A stretch of DNA of 64,000 nt from Roseiflexus sp034432635 (GTDB taxonomy: Bacteria; Chloroflexota; Chloroflexia; Chloroflexales; Roseiflexaceae): contig DAOUBK010000061.1 in the NCBI GenBank assembly GCA_034432635.1, positions 1 to 64,000 of the forward strand, in the 5' to 3' direction. A program made the position numbers and the translations under genes. The notes beneath the pieces were generated by a model. It saw nothing but the letters and a program-made list of their open reading frames with translations, did not search any database and was not told the DNA's origin. Of this stretch, positions 32,329 to 41,230 are shown in pieces. How positions within the stretch are numbered: the first letter of the stretch is position 1; each line of letters opens with the position of its first letter.

Positions 32329-33010
32329 TCCATCGCCGCCGGAGCAGAATCTCGCCGAGCGTCTCACGCCGACCAACCCGCCGGAGATAGATCTGCTCGG
32401 TCAATGCCTGTTCGAGACGCTCCGGCGCCAGCCCGCCGGCGATCAGGTATTCGCCGAGAGCGCGGGGCGCAGCATCATTCCCGATTCGCTGTTGAATCTG
32501 GGTCATCAGGGCGCGTGCCAGCGTTTCCGGAGTTACCTTGCCGCGCACAATGGCAACATCACCCAGCAGCATCTGTTCGCCACGACGACGCATGGCCGCC
32601 TGTTCTTCGAGCAACCATTCCAGTTCCTGTTGCGTGATCGCCCCCATCTGCACCAGGATTGACCCCAGCGTTAGCGAGGCGTCCATATGTTTGAAGATGC
32701 GCGGCTTGTGATCCATCAAAACCCGTCGCGCACGTGCGGCGCGCAGCGCGCTGGAAGCTTCGGTATCACCCGGATCGACGGTCAGACGCTGTTCCAGGTA
32801 GGCAATTTCCAGTTCGACATCTTCCGGCGCTAGGGCGCTGGCACGCGCCAGACAATCGAGGCGGTGCGCCGGAATGGTCACCAGGTCTGCCAGCGCCAGC
32901 CATGCATCGACACAGCGATGACCGGCGGCAAGGTGATCGCGCAGGGCATGGAAATCGTTGCGCACGGCAGCGACGGCGGGGCATGGGCGGGAACAGTGGA
33001 CTGGGTTCAT
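32261..33010 (-). CDS. Protein with TPR-like N-terminus and four MshEN/GspE_N-like repeats
   Basis: A 249-aa soluble protein. Residues about 15-95 are helical and TPR-like (AWLALADLVTIPAHRLDCLARASALAPED). Then come four copies of a roughly 35-residue L-G-x-(I/Y)-L-x-x-x-G-x-(I/L)-(T/A)-x-x-x-L-x-x-A-L module (LGSILVQMGAITQQELEWLL; LGDVAIVRGKVTPETLARAL; LGEYLIAGGLAPERLEQALT; LGEILLRRRWITRDQLERAL). Such modules occur in MshEN domains, which in MshE bind c-di-GMP, and at the N-terminus of type II/IV secretion ATPases. No ATPase follows. ATG 33010 has GGAAGAG upstream. Confidence 0.6.
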   Translation of the reverse strand: MNPVHCSRPCPAVAAVRNDFHALRDHLAAGHRCVDAWLALADLVTIPAHRLDCLARASALAPEDVELEIAYLEQRLTVDPGDTEASSALRAARARRVLMDHKPRIFKHMDASLTLGSILVQMGAITQQELEWLLEEQAAMRRRGEQMLLGDVAIVRGKVTPETLARALMTQIQQRIGNDAAPRALGEYLIAGGLAPERLEQALTEQIYLRRVGRRETLGEILLRRRWITRDQLERALAQQQHDALSLFR

Positions 33011-33204
33011 ACGCTCTTCCGATGGGCAGAATATGGACTGTGGATGGTGCGCAATGCGCCAGTGTCGCACATGCATATCGCTCGACAGGCAATAACAGGC
33101 CTATACCTGACGCATCTTTCTACTATCATATGTCGTATCGTTCGGGATGGCAAGCGCGAGTTGTAGCGATGCACCAGAATGAAGCGAGCGTCAAACCTTC
33201 GACT

Positions 33205-33732
33205 TCAACTCTCCACTGCCATATCCGGGCGGAATGCCAGCGACCAGCGCCACCCCTGATCGGTGCGCACTCCGTGCCAGATTCCGGCGGTCGGCGTGTG
33301 GTTGCCGTTATCGTACCGGTGCGCGCTCAGATCGATGCGGTCGCCGGTCGTGTATTGCAATGCAGCGAGGATGCAACCGCCGTGGGTCACAAGCGCCACT
33401 CGTTGCAGTGGCGTATCATCGAGTTGATTCAGGAGATCGGCAACCCGGGAACGCACCTCCGGATGCTGCTCACCCGGCGCAACTTCACGCAGTGCTTCGA
33501 TGACGGTCGGCGTCAGTCCAATCAGTTGCCCGATCACCGTTGCAGTCGCCACAGTGCGGGTAAACGGCGACGAAAGCAGACGTTCGATGCCTCGATCGCG
33601 CAGCCAGTGACCGGCCTGTACCGCCTCTTCCTCGCCACGCAGCGTCAATGGCGGTCCTGGCATCACTGTGTAGGGCAATCCGGTTGTACGATCCGGTGCG
33701 GCGTGTCGGATCAAAAACAGTTCGTTCAACAT
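33205..33732 (-). CDS. Histidine phosphatase superfamily protein (phosphoglycerate mutase-like)
   Basis: A 175-aa protein with the superfamily signature LFLIRHAAPD (phospho-acceptor His in RHA), LLSSPFTRTVATA, an acidic REVAPGE loop and VALVTHGGCI with the second catalytic His. Substrate is unknown: members include cobalamin phosphatases, SixA and sugar phosphatases. The start MLNELFLIRH (33732) was preferred; MFSML three codons upstream is possible. Divergent from the patatin gene by 84 bases. Confidence 0.85.
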   Translation of the reverse strand: MLNELFLIRHAAPDRTTGLPYTVMPGPPLTLRGEEEAVQAGHWLRDRGIERLLSSPFTRTVATATVIGQLIGLTPTVIEALREVAPGEQHPEVRSRVADLLNQLDDTPLQRVALVTHGGCILAALQYTTGDRIDLSAHRYDNGNHTPTAGIWHGVRTDQGWRWSLAFRPDMAVES

Positions 33733-33816
33733 ACTGAACATTGTACCAGATTGTGGTAGACTGCTTTGATGTACCCTGTCGCCGATTGTCGCCTGCCTGA
33801 ACGAAGGGAAACCGGT

Positions 33817-36162
33817 ATGAGCCATGAAAGCACTCCGGTCTACACCGACGCCGATTTCATTAAGGACGATCTGCGCCGCTGCGATCTGGTGATGAAAGGC
33901 GGCGTCACGAGTGGTGTGGTCTACCCGCCCGCAATCATCGAGCTTGCCACGCGCTACCGTTTTGTCAATATCGGCGGTACTTCGGCTGGCGCGATTGCTG
34001 CCGCTGCCGCTGCCGCCGCTGAGTATGGACGTGACGTGCCATACGCCGGGTATCGCAGCAGTTTTCTACGACTCGACCGGTTGCGCGTCTGGCTTGGCGA
34101 GCGCGAGGATCATCTTCCCGGACTGTTTCAACCGCTACCATGCATGAAGCCTCTGTTCGCCACCCTGCTCGACCTGACCGTTGCGTCCAGAACCCGATCC
34201 CGGACACCTGGTCATCCGCCCGTACAGAAGCACAGTGCTGGCATGATCCGTATTCCCGTCCTTGCACTACGCTTTGTCTGGCGCACCTTGCTGCTATTCC
34301 TACGCAGCGCACAGGTGCTGATACGCCATCACCCGCAGGTGACACTTGGAGTCGGTGTGACGGTAGCGCTGATTATGTGTGTCCTCCAGTTTTTGCTCCC
34401 GATGCCTGGCAATGGTTTCGTCGCGCCGATCAACATCGCCGGAAGGGTGGCGCTTGCGCTCCTGATCGGCGCAATCACCGGCGTTTTGGCAGGGGCAGGG
34501 CATCTCGTCTGGCTGGCAGTGTACGAACTACCGCGGAACCTGTTCGGTGTGTGCAGTGGTCACGCAACAGGCGCACTATCGACGGGATGGCCGCCGACGC
34601 TGGGAGACGACCAGGGTCACGGCAGACCTCCGGCGCTGACCGACTGGCTTCATGCGGTTATCAACGGGCTGGCGGGACGCGACGCGCGCCAGCCACCGTT
34701 GACTTTCGGCGATCTGGAAAGGAAAGGTATTGCGCTACGCACGATGACCAGCAACCTGAGTGAGCACATGCCGTATGTGCTGCCGAAGGACCTGGGGCGA
34801 TTTCTTTTCGATCCGACCGAGTGGGCACGCCTGTTTCCCGACGTGGTTGTCGAACATCTGTGTATCCACAGCGCCGGCGCCGCTTATCACATTGCCAACG
34901 CGAGCGGCAACACGCGAATATTGCTGCCGCTCCCCGCGTGGCGTGATCTACCGGTCGTCGTGGGAGCGCGCATGAGCCTGAGTTTCCCACTCCTGATTGC
35001 CGCCGTGCCGCTCTACACCATCAGCGTCGCCGGTCAGCGCGAATTGAGCGCCGGGCGAACGCTCCACGCCGGTCATATCCAGCGTCACATGTTCAGTGAT
35101 GGCGGCATTGCCAGTAACTTCCCGATCCATTTCTTCGACCGCTGGCTGCCGACTCATCCGACATTCGGTATCAACCTAGTGCAACTACCCGCCGATGAAG
35201 CCGACAACGAACAGTTTCTCCAGATGCTCCTCGCCGGCGCTGGCGCGGAAGCCGCAGCAGAACCGCTGCAATCCGGCATGTTCGTCAAGCAGGCGTATCT
35301 TGGGCGTGCTGACTTTCGGGCTGCGGCGCCTGCACCTTCTCCACAGATGCGTGCTACCGCGCCTTTCAGCAACCCGCAGGGAGAGATCTACCTGCCGCCT
35401 GCCGGACCGGGTGACGAATATATCGAATGGCGTGCCATCGGCAGCCTTCCAGCGTTCTTCTGGTCAATCTTCGGCACCGCGCAGAACTTCCGCGACACTG
35501 CGCAGGCACATCTGCCGAGTTACAACGAGCGCGTGGTGCGTGTGCGGCTGAAACCGGATGAAGGCGGACTCAACCTGCGCATGCCGTGCCAGACCATTGC
35601 GGCGATCATGCGCAAAGGGCAACTTGCCGGACGCGCACTGTTGCCACAGGAGCCGGAAGCGGCAGCCACACGGCGCGGCGGCTTCAAATTCGACGAGCAT
35701 CGCTGGGTGCGCCTCGTGATGCTCCTCTCGGAGATCGATCAACAACTCCGCGATATGCGCGCTGCGTATGACGATAGCCGGGCGGATTATCCAGGCTTCC
35801 TGCGTGCTGCATTGAACGACGACACGCTGCCGGTCTGCCTGCCGTACTACTCCGGCAGTGCCGAAGAACGTGCGCTCTTCGTGCGACGCACCGAAGCGCT
35901 GATTGCGCTCTACACTCTGTGGAGCGATCTCGATGACGAAACAACCGCGCGTCTGAACACCGTGCTGCTGCGCATGAATAAACGCACACTGCAAGACCTG
36001 GCGCGACTCCTCGATCAACCCGATGATCCGGCGGCGTTGCGCAGTCTGCACCAGTGGCTCAGTGCAATGCACGCGGAGAAAGTCCGTCTGGCAAAGGCGG
36101 TAGAACGCGAGTCGTCACCGGTTGAAGATATGATCGATCTGCGGGTCATGCCGACGATTTGA
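33817..36162 (+). CDS. Patatin-like phospholipase with internal membrane segments
   Basis: A 781-aa predicted acyl hydrolase. The oxyanion loop is VMKGGVTSGVVYPPAI. The nucleophile elbow is GTSAG (Ser56), and the catalytic Asp428 is in FSDGGIASNFP, giving the Ser-Asp dyad of patatins. Between them, two hydrophobic stretches (about 195-215 and 225-250) suggest insertion in the membrane. The C-terminal 330 residues are helical without a recognised domain. It starts at ATG 33817 with GAAGGGA upstream. Long patatins of this type with membrane helices are found in Chloroflexota and Actinobacteria (recollection). Role in lipid turnover is an inference. Confidence 0.8.
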   Translation: MSHESTPVYTDADFIKDDLRRCDLVMKGGVTSGVVYPPAIIELATRYRFVNIGGTSAGAIAAAAAAAAEYGRDVPYAGYRSSFLRLDRLRVWLGEREDHLPGLFQPLPCMKPLFATLLDLTVASRTRSRTPGHPPVQKHSAGMIRIPVLALRFVWRTLLLFLRSAQVLIRHHPQVTLGVGVTVALIMCVLQFLLPMPGNGFVAPINIAGRVALALLIGAITGVLAGAGHLVWLAVYELPRNLFGVCSGHATGALSTGWPPTLGDDQGHGRPPALTDWLHAVINGLAGRDARQPPLTFGDLERKGIALRTMTSNLSEHMPYVLPKDLGRFLFDPTEWARLFPDVVVEHLCIHSAGAAYHIANASGNTRILLPLPAWRDLPVVVGARMSLSFPLLIAAVPLYTISVAGQRELSAGRTLHAGHIQRHMFSDGGIASNFPIHFFDRWLPTHPTFGINLVQLPADEADNEQFLQMLLAGAGAEAAAEPLQSGMFVKQAYLGRADFRAAAPAPSPQMRATAPFSNPQGEIYLPPAGPGDEYIEWRAIGSLPAFFWSIFGTAQNFRDTAQAHLPSYNERVVRVRLKPDEGGLNLRMPCQTIAAIMRKGQLAGRALLPQEPEAAATRRGGFKFDEHRWVRLVMLLSEIDQQLRDMRAAYDDSRADYPGFLRAALNDDTLPVCLPYYSGSAEERALFVRRTEALIALYTLWSDLDDETTARLNTVLLRMNKRTLQDLARLLDQPDDPAALRSLHQWLSAMHAEKVRLAKAVERESSPVEDMIDLRVMPTI

Positions 36163-36538
36163 TGGGTATGAAGCTTTCACCGATGACTGTCATATCACAT
36201 CTGGTGTCATAGACGTCTTGGCACGCTAGCACATCATCACCCTGGCGCCGCCCCCGAGCGACACACCGCTGTGCCCAAGAGCAGGTATGGCTCCTGGGAG
36301 CGCGAGCCTCTAGCTCGCCTAAACCATGAAACAGCACGCCCTGCGGCCACACGCTACCCAGGTGACTCCCGCCCGCAGCGGGGACGGGCTGGGGTGGGGG
36401 CCTCCCGCTCGCATTGCGACGCCCCGCCAGCGGCGCGCCGGTAGGACGCCTGGTCGCTCGCAGCACGCGGATGACCCCTGAACGATGCCGATCTTTGAGC
36501 AAGAGTTGGTATTACAGGCGACCTGCTGGGGAACCACG
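36163..36538. repeat. Intergenic region with palindromic repeat elements
   Basis: No gene is supported. A hairpin at 36302-36318 (GCGAGC/GCTCGC, 5-base loop) preceded by GGAGC resembles one at 54068-54085 (GCGGGCG/CGCCCGC). A G-rich GGGCTGGGGTGGGGG run near 36380 resembles the GGGCTGGGGTGAGGG that follows the palindrome at 54166. These appear to be members of dispersed intergenic repeat families. Confidence 0.5.
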
Positions 36539-37174
36539 CTATTCATCGGTCTCAAGCGCCTCAACCAGCGCCCCCCAGCGGATGACAGTCTCGCGCTCTT
36601 CTTCCGGCGAGGTGCACTTCTTCCAACGCGCGCCGGAGACCCCGTGTACCCGTGCGCGACACTCTTCCCAGGTGGCATGGCGCGCCAGCACGCCGTCCAC
36701 CAGGCTCAGGTACGTAATGCGTGTTTGCGCTTTTCCCTGGGATCGATCCGTCGCACGCCTGTCGGCATACGCCTGAGCCAGCATATTGGCGCGTTCGTTC
36801 CACGGATCACCGCTGTGCCCGCGCACATATTGCCACGTGACGCGCTGACCGGCAAGCGCTTCCAGTTCCGCCCAGAGATCGCGATGTTCGACTGGCGTTT
36901 GTTTGCTTGTGAGCCAGTTGCGCTTTTTCCACAACGGTAGCCAGCGAGTTGCGCCGTGCAGCAGGTATGTGCTATCGGTCGTCAGGCGCACCGGCGCATC
37001 GGGTGGAACTCGCCGCAATGCCTCGACTGCGGCGCGCAGTTCCATGCGGTTATTCGTCGTCCGTTCCTCTGCACCGCCGATTTCGATCACGTCGTCGTTC
37101 TGAACGATGACTGCCGCCCAGCCGCCAGGACCGGGATTGCCACGGCAGGCGCCGTCAGTAACAATGTCGATCAT
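36539..37174 (-). CDS. rnhA: Ribonuclease HI with C-terminal hybrid-binding (viroplasmin-like) domain
   Basis: A 211-aa enzyme degrading RNA in RNA-DNA hybrids. The catalytic domain occupies residues 1-140: Asp7 in IVTDGACRGNPGPGG, Glu45 in NNRMELRAA, Asp67 in LTTDSTYL, and a VRGHSGDPWNERANMLA loop. After about residue 152 follows a segment ATWEECRARVHGVSGARWKK that matches the hybrid-binding domain of RNase H1, which is normally N-terminal. The order of the two domains is therefore reversed. It is divergent from the SARP-type regulator. Confidence 0.85.
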   Translation of the reverse strand: MIDIVTDGACRGNPGPGGWAAVIVQNDDVIEIGGAEERTTNNRMELRAAVEALRRVPPDAPVRLTTDSTYLLHGATRWLPLWKKRNWLTSKQTPVEHRDLWAELEALAGQRVTWQYVRGHSGDPWNERANMLAQAYADRRATDRSQGKAQTRITYLSLVDGVLARHATWEECRARVHGVSGARWKKCTSPEEERETVIRWGALVEALETDE

Positions 37175-37336
37175 GGAACCTCTGTATGTCTGAAACGCAG
37201 CGATTGTAAGGGTGCCCGCGCTGATGATGTTCGCGCAAACGATGCAGGACTCCCGTTATTTTGAGCAAACACAACACTCAACATCGCTGTGCAGCCTGTA
37301 CACAGCGAAAGGTAAGAAAAGCATTTCCTGAACGGG

Positions 37337-37342
37337 TATAAT
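37337..37342 (+). promoter_or_regulatory. -10 element of the SARP-type regulator gene
   Basis: A perfect TATAAT (37337-37342) 48 bases before the ATG at 37391, without a good -35. No Shine-Dalgarno sequence is visible before the ATG. Confidence 0.5.
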
Positions 37343-37390
37343 ATCATAACACGCAACGCATCTGGTTCAATCCATTCGAAGCACGTTCTC

Positions 37391-40300
37391 ATGATCGGTT
37401 CGCTCCATCCACAGCCATCGCTCGAACTCCGGGTTCTCGGTGCACCGCGCCTTTTGCTCAACCAGCACGACGTGCCGTTCCGCAGGCGGCAACCGCTGGC
37501 AATTATGGCAGTGCTGGCGCTCAGCGAACGTTCCGTCACCCGCGATGAACTGACGTACCTGTTGTGGCCCGATGCGCCGCAGACTGTTGGACGTCAACGG
37601 TTACGTCGTACACTCTCACAACTGCGCCAGTCGGTCGGTCTGCTGGCTGACCGGTTGTTGCCCGGTGAAGCCGGGACTGGCAGCGGCATGCTCCGTTTCG
37701 ATGCCAGGATGTGCCGCGTCGATGCCCATGAGTTCATGCGCCTGTCCACTCAGGCGCACACATTGCCCGATCCAGACGGCTTACGCGCTGCCGAGCATGC
37801 GGCGCGCCTCTATACCGGACCGCTGTTGAGCGGTCTGGAACTCAGCGAGTCGTCGGAGTTCGAACACTGGCTCCTCCAGCAGCGCGAACGCTTCGAGCGC
37901 ATGTTCCTCGACATATGGCGTCGTCTGGTCAATGGCTATGCTAGTACAGGCGATTTTGATCGCGCTATCGCAGCGGTCGAACATGCGCTCGTTCTCGATC
38001 CGCTCTCTGAAGTGCTGCATCGCAAAGCGATGTGGCTCTATGCAAAAACTGGTCGTCGCAGTGACGCCATTCGCCAGTTTACCGTCTGTACTGCTTTGCT
38101 GGAACGCGAACTGGCGATTGAACCGGACGCAGACACTGTGGCGCTCTATCAGGCGATTCTGAACGACCGGATCGGTGCTGCACGAGCGCTGGCATTTCAG
38201 GATCAGTCGCTTCCACCTGCCCTCCGCGCTTCTACCGATCGCGCAGACCATATGCTGTCATCGACGCTCGATGATGCATTGACAGCCGATCTGATCGCAG
38301 CCATGCGCACCGCACTTACCGGATCGTCACCAGTTATCGTGGTGCAGGGACCGGCTGGCAGCGGGAAAACACGTATGGTTCGCCAGGCGCTGCATCAGAT
38401 TCGACAAACAACGACCAGCCTTCTGATGTGGCTGTCCGGCGCTCGCAAATCAGGACCACAACCTTTCGGCGTCATGATCGACCTGCTCGACACGGCGCTC
38501 CGTGAGCGACTGAACCATCCTAACGTAGAGCGTGCGTCGCACACCGATATGCGGATGACCGAGGCTATCCGTGTGCTGCCGGAGTTGCGCGCTGTTTTCC
38601 CTCAGTTGCAACCCATTCGCTGGCCTCCAGATGAAGTGACTGCCTCCTGTCACCTCTTGCAGCGACGGTTGTTGCAGGCGCTGCCACGCGCTGTTCACGC
38701 ACTGGCGGGCGGAGATCCGGTGCTCGTGGTACTGGAGGACCTGGATCAGGCCGATCCGCTCTCGATTGAGGCTGTCCTCTGGCTGGCGTGCTCGCTGCAC
38801 GGAACGAATGTGGCGCTGGTGATTACCTGTCGCACAAAAGAGGGCGCCCTCAACCAGATGATCGCCGATCTCCGCACACGGGGCATGTTGCAATTGTTGA
38901 CGCTGCCTGCATTTGATTATTCGACGGTCATCCGTCTGGTGGAACATGCCGGTCTGCCGACCACGACGGCTGAATCGATCTGGCGGCAGGTCGGTGGGGC
39001 GCCCCTGGCAACTCGCGAGATCGTGCGAGCGATTGCTGCTACCGGAAAAGACCTTTCCGCCTCTCCCCTGTCACTGCACGCGGCGATTCAGATACAGTTG
39101 AAATCGCTTGCCTCGACTGCCCGCCAGGTGCTGGAAGCAGTAGCAGTACTGCAAAGCAGTGATGAGCTTGGGATTCAACAGGTCAGCGGACGCACTGCCG
39201 ACGAGGTGGAACGTGCCTGTGAGGATCTTCAGGCACGCGACTGGCTCACATTCGCCAGTGCACGGTATACCGTCGCCCACCCGGAGATACGGGAAGCGGT
39301 GCTGGAGAGCCTGAGTCCGGCGCGTCGCCAGCGTCTGCATCGTCAGGCTGCATTGTGGATGCGTCAGCACAACGCAGACCCGGTGTGGATTGCACACCAC
39401 CTGGCAGCCGCCGATCAACCAGACGAAGCGGCAGAGATGTGGCTTCAGGCAGCGCGGCGCGCTCGGTCGCTCTACGCGCGCGACGCCGCGCTCACGGCTA
39501 TTCAGCGCGGTTTGGGGCTGGTTCGTGATCGACGCCTCCTGTTCGATCTGCTGAGTGAACAGGAGGCGATCCTGCACGAACACGGGTTGCGCGATGAACA
39601 ACGCGCAGTGCTGGAGACGCTGGAGCGCCTGGTCGAACAGTCACCCGATCATCTCGGCTGGCGCGCCGAGATCTATCGCAAACGCGGGCGCCTCGCCCTT
39701 GCCTGCAATGAATGGAGTGCTGCAATCGATGCGCTGCGTCGAGCGGCGGCGTTCACCCTGCACAGCGACTGGGCAACGTTGTGTCTGCTTGCCCGTGCGC
39801 TTGGGCATAGCCGGCAGTGGCACGAAGCAGATGAGATACTCCAGCGTGCGTTGGCGCTGGCACAGCAGCATGATCGTGAGGCGCAGGTGCGTTGCTGGTT
39901 GACCCGCGCCGACATCGAGCAGGGACGGGAGCGCTTCGATGCTGCCGAAAGCGCCTTGAAGCATGCGGTGCAACTGGCGGACTCCTCATCACCCACGATG
40001 CCGCAACTGATGTTGAACCTCGGGAATATGGCTACCGTGCGCAACGATTTTGTCAGTGCGCTGACGTATGGACAGGAGGCGCAACGTCTGTTTGCGCAGA
40101 TTGGCGCACCCGATAGCGAAGCGGCTGCCTGGGTGCTGATTGCCCGCACGCACGCCCGTCTGGGGCAGGTGGAAGCGGCACTGGCGGCGTACCAGGCCGC
40201 CTATGCCAGTTATGCTGCGATCGAACTGCGCCAGGGCATGGCAGCCGCTCGTGTCAATGCGTGCACCCTGGCGTTGCGTATCGGTGATTTCGGCGTTGGG

Positions 40301-40936
40301 TTGCGCCTGGCAGAGGAAGCCTGGGATTTGTTTCAGGCAATCAACGACATGCGCGGCATGTGTGTGGCTACCAGCAACATGGGCGCGGCGCTAGTCTGGA
40401 TGGGACGTGGCGCCGAAGCCGAGACCTGGCTGCGCGAATCGTATGCACGCGCGGTTGCGACGCCGCTGCCGGCTCAACAGGCGGCGGCGCTGGCTAACCT
40501 CGGTGCGGCATTGCTCCAGCAGGGGCGGCTGGAAGAAGCCCGTCAGTTGATGGAACAGGGACTGGCGTTGCGCGCTGCGCAGGGGCATGTCGATGTAAGC
40601 ATTGACCGCGCATTTCTGGCAATCGCCTGTCTGCGTCTCGGCGATACAGAGGCTGCCGAAAGGTATAGCCTGGAGGCGCTGGAAGACCTGGCGCGATTGC
40701 CGCAGGTAGAAAACCCGCAGCAGGTCTGGTTTGCGCGCGCCCAGGTTCTTCGTGCCCAGGGGCGGATCGCCGAAGCTGCTGTTGCTCTGGAGTCTGCCGT
40801 GGAAAGTTTGCACCGCAGCGAGCAACAACTGCCGCCACAGTACCGCGAACGCTACTGCGCGGTGTTTTCGTTTAACCGTGCCATTCTGCAGGCCTGCGAC
40901 AATGGCGTCTGGCCCGAACCGCCGATGCTGGTGTGA
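37391..40936 (+). CDS. SARP/AfsR-type large transcriptional regulator (BTAD, ATPase, TPR)
   Basis: An 1181-aa protein. Residues about 10-90 form a winged-helix DNA-binding domain of OmpR/SARP type (LELRVLGAPRLLL, RRQPLAIMAVLALSERSVTRDEL, LWPD, RLRRTLSQLRQ). The BTAD helical domain follows (95-255). The STAND-type ATPase contains GPAGSGKT (320-327) and a Walker B-like VLVVLEDLDQADPLS. The remaining 600 residues are TPR repeats. Such proteins activate transcription in response to unknown ligands. No target operon is adjacent; the downstream secreted protease is a candidate by proximity only. Confidence 0.88.
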   Translation: MIGSLHPQPSLELRVLGAPRLLLNQHDVPFRRRQPLAIMAVLALSERSVTRDELTYLLWPDAPQTVGRQRLRRTLSQLRQSVGLLADRLLPGEAGTGSGMLRFDARMCRVDAHEFMRLSTQAHTLPDPDGLRAAEHAARLYTGPLLSGLELSESSEFEHWLLQQRERFERMFLDIWRRLVNGYASTGDFDRAIAAVEHALVLDPLSEVLHRKAMWLYAKTGRRSDAIRQFTVCTALLERELAIEPDADTVALYQAILNDRIGAARALAFQDQSLPPALRASTDRADHMLSSTLDDALTADLIAAMRTALTGSSPVIVVQGPAGSGKTRMVRQALHQIRQTTTSLLMWLSGARKSGPQPFGVMIDLLDTALRERLNHPNVERASHTDMRMTEAIRVLPELRAVFPQLQPIRWPPDEVTASCHLLQRRLLQALPRAVHALAGGDPVLVVLEDLDQADPLSIEAVLWLACSLHGTNVALVITCRTKEGALNQMIADLRTRGMLQLLTLPAFDYSTVIRLVEHAGLPTTTAESIWRQVGGAPLATREIVRAIAATGKDLSASPLSLHAAIQIQLKSLASTARQVLEAVAVLQSSDELGIQQVSGRTADEVERACEDLQARDWLTFASARYTVAHPEIREAVLESLSPARRQRLHRQAALWMRQHNADPVWIAHHLAAADQPDEAAEMWLQAARRARSLYARDAALTAIQRGLGLVRDRRLLFDLLSEQEAILHEHGLRDEQRAVLETLERLVEQSPDHLGWRAEIYRKRGRLALACNEWSAAIDALRRAAAFTLHSDWATLCLLARALGHSRQWHEADEILQRALALAQQHDREAQVRCWLTRADIEQGRERFDAAESALKHAVQLADSSSPTMPQLMLNLGNMATVRNDFVSALTYGQEAQRLFAQIGAPDSEAAAWVLIARTHARLGQVEAALAAYQAAYASYAAIELRQGMAAARVNACTLALRIGDFGVGLRLAEEAWDLFQAINDMRGMCVATSNMGAALVWMGRGAEAETWLRESYARAVATPLPAQQAAALANLGAALLQQGRLEEARQLMEQGLALRAAQGHVDVSIDRAFLAIACLRLGDTEAAERYSLEALEDLARLPQVENPQQVWFARAQVLRAQGRIAEAAVALESAVESLHRSEQQLPPQYRERYCAVFSFNRAILQACDNGVWPEPPMLV

Positions 40937-41230
40937 AGGTGCTATGACCCGTTGCGACACTCCCCTGTGCCCCTCTCACGTGCAGGCTTCTGGTCTGCAT
41001 CATCGGTTTCTTGCATTCCAATGCTCTCACAACGTCTCCGCCGTGCGGATTACCATACCCCATCGTAACAACGTCCTGTCGGATTCCTCTATGTAGACGT
41101 TTTGTGGACGCACCTCCGGTAGGATGCGTGCGTCGTGTCTCTCCGCTCTAGCGATGGAGCGTTACGAGTCATTCGGGTAAACGCCGGAATGTACCGAGAT
41201 GTTCTCTATCCTGTTCGGGAGGTGATTGTG

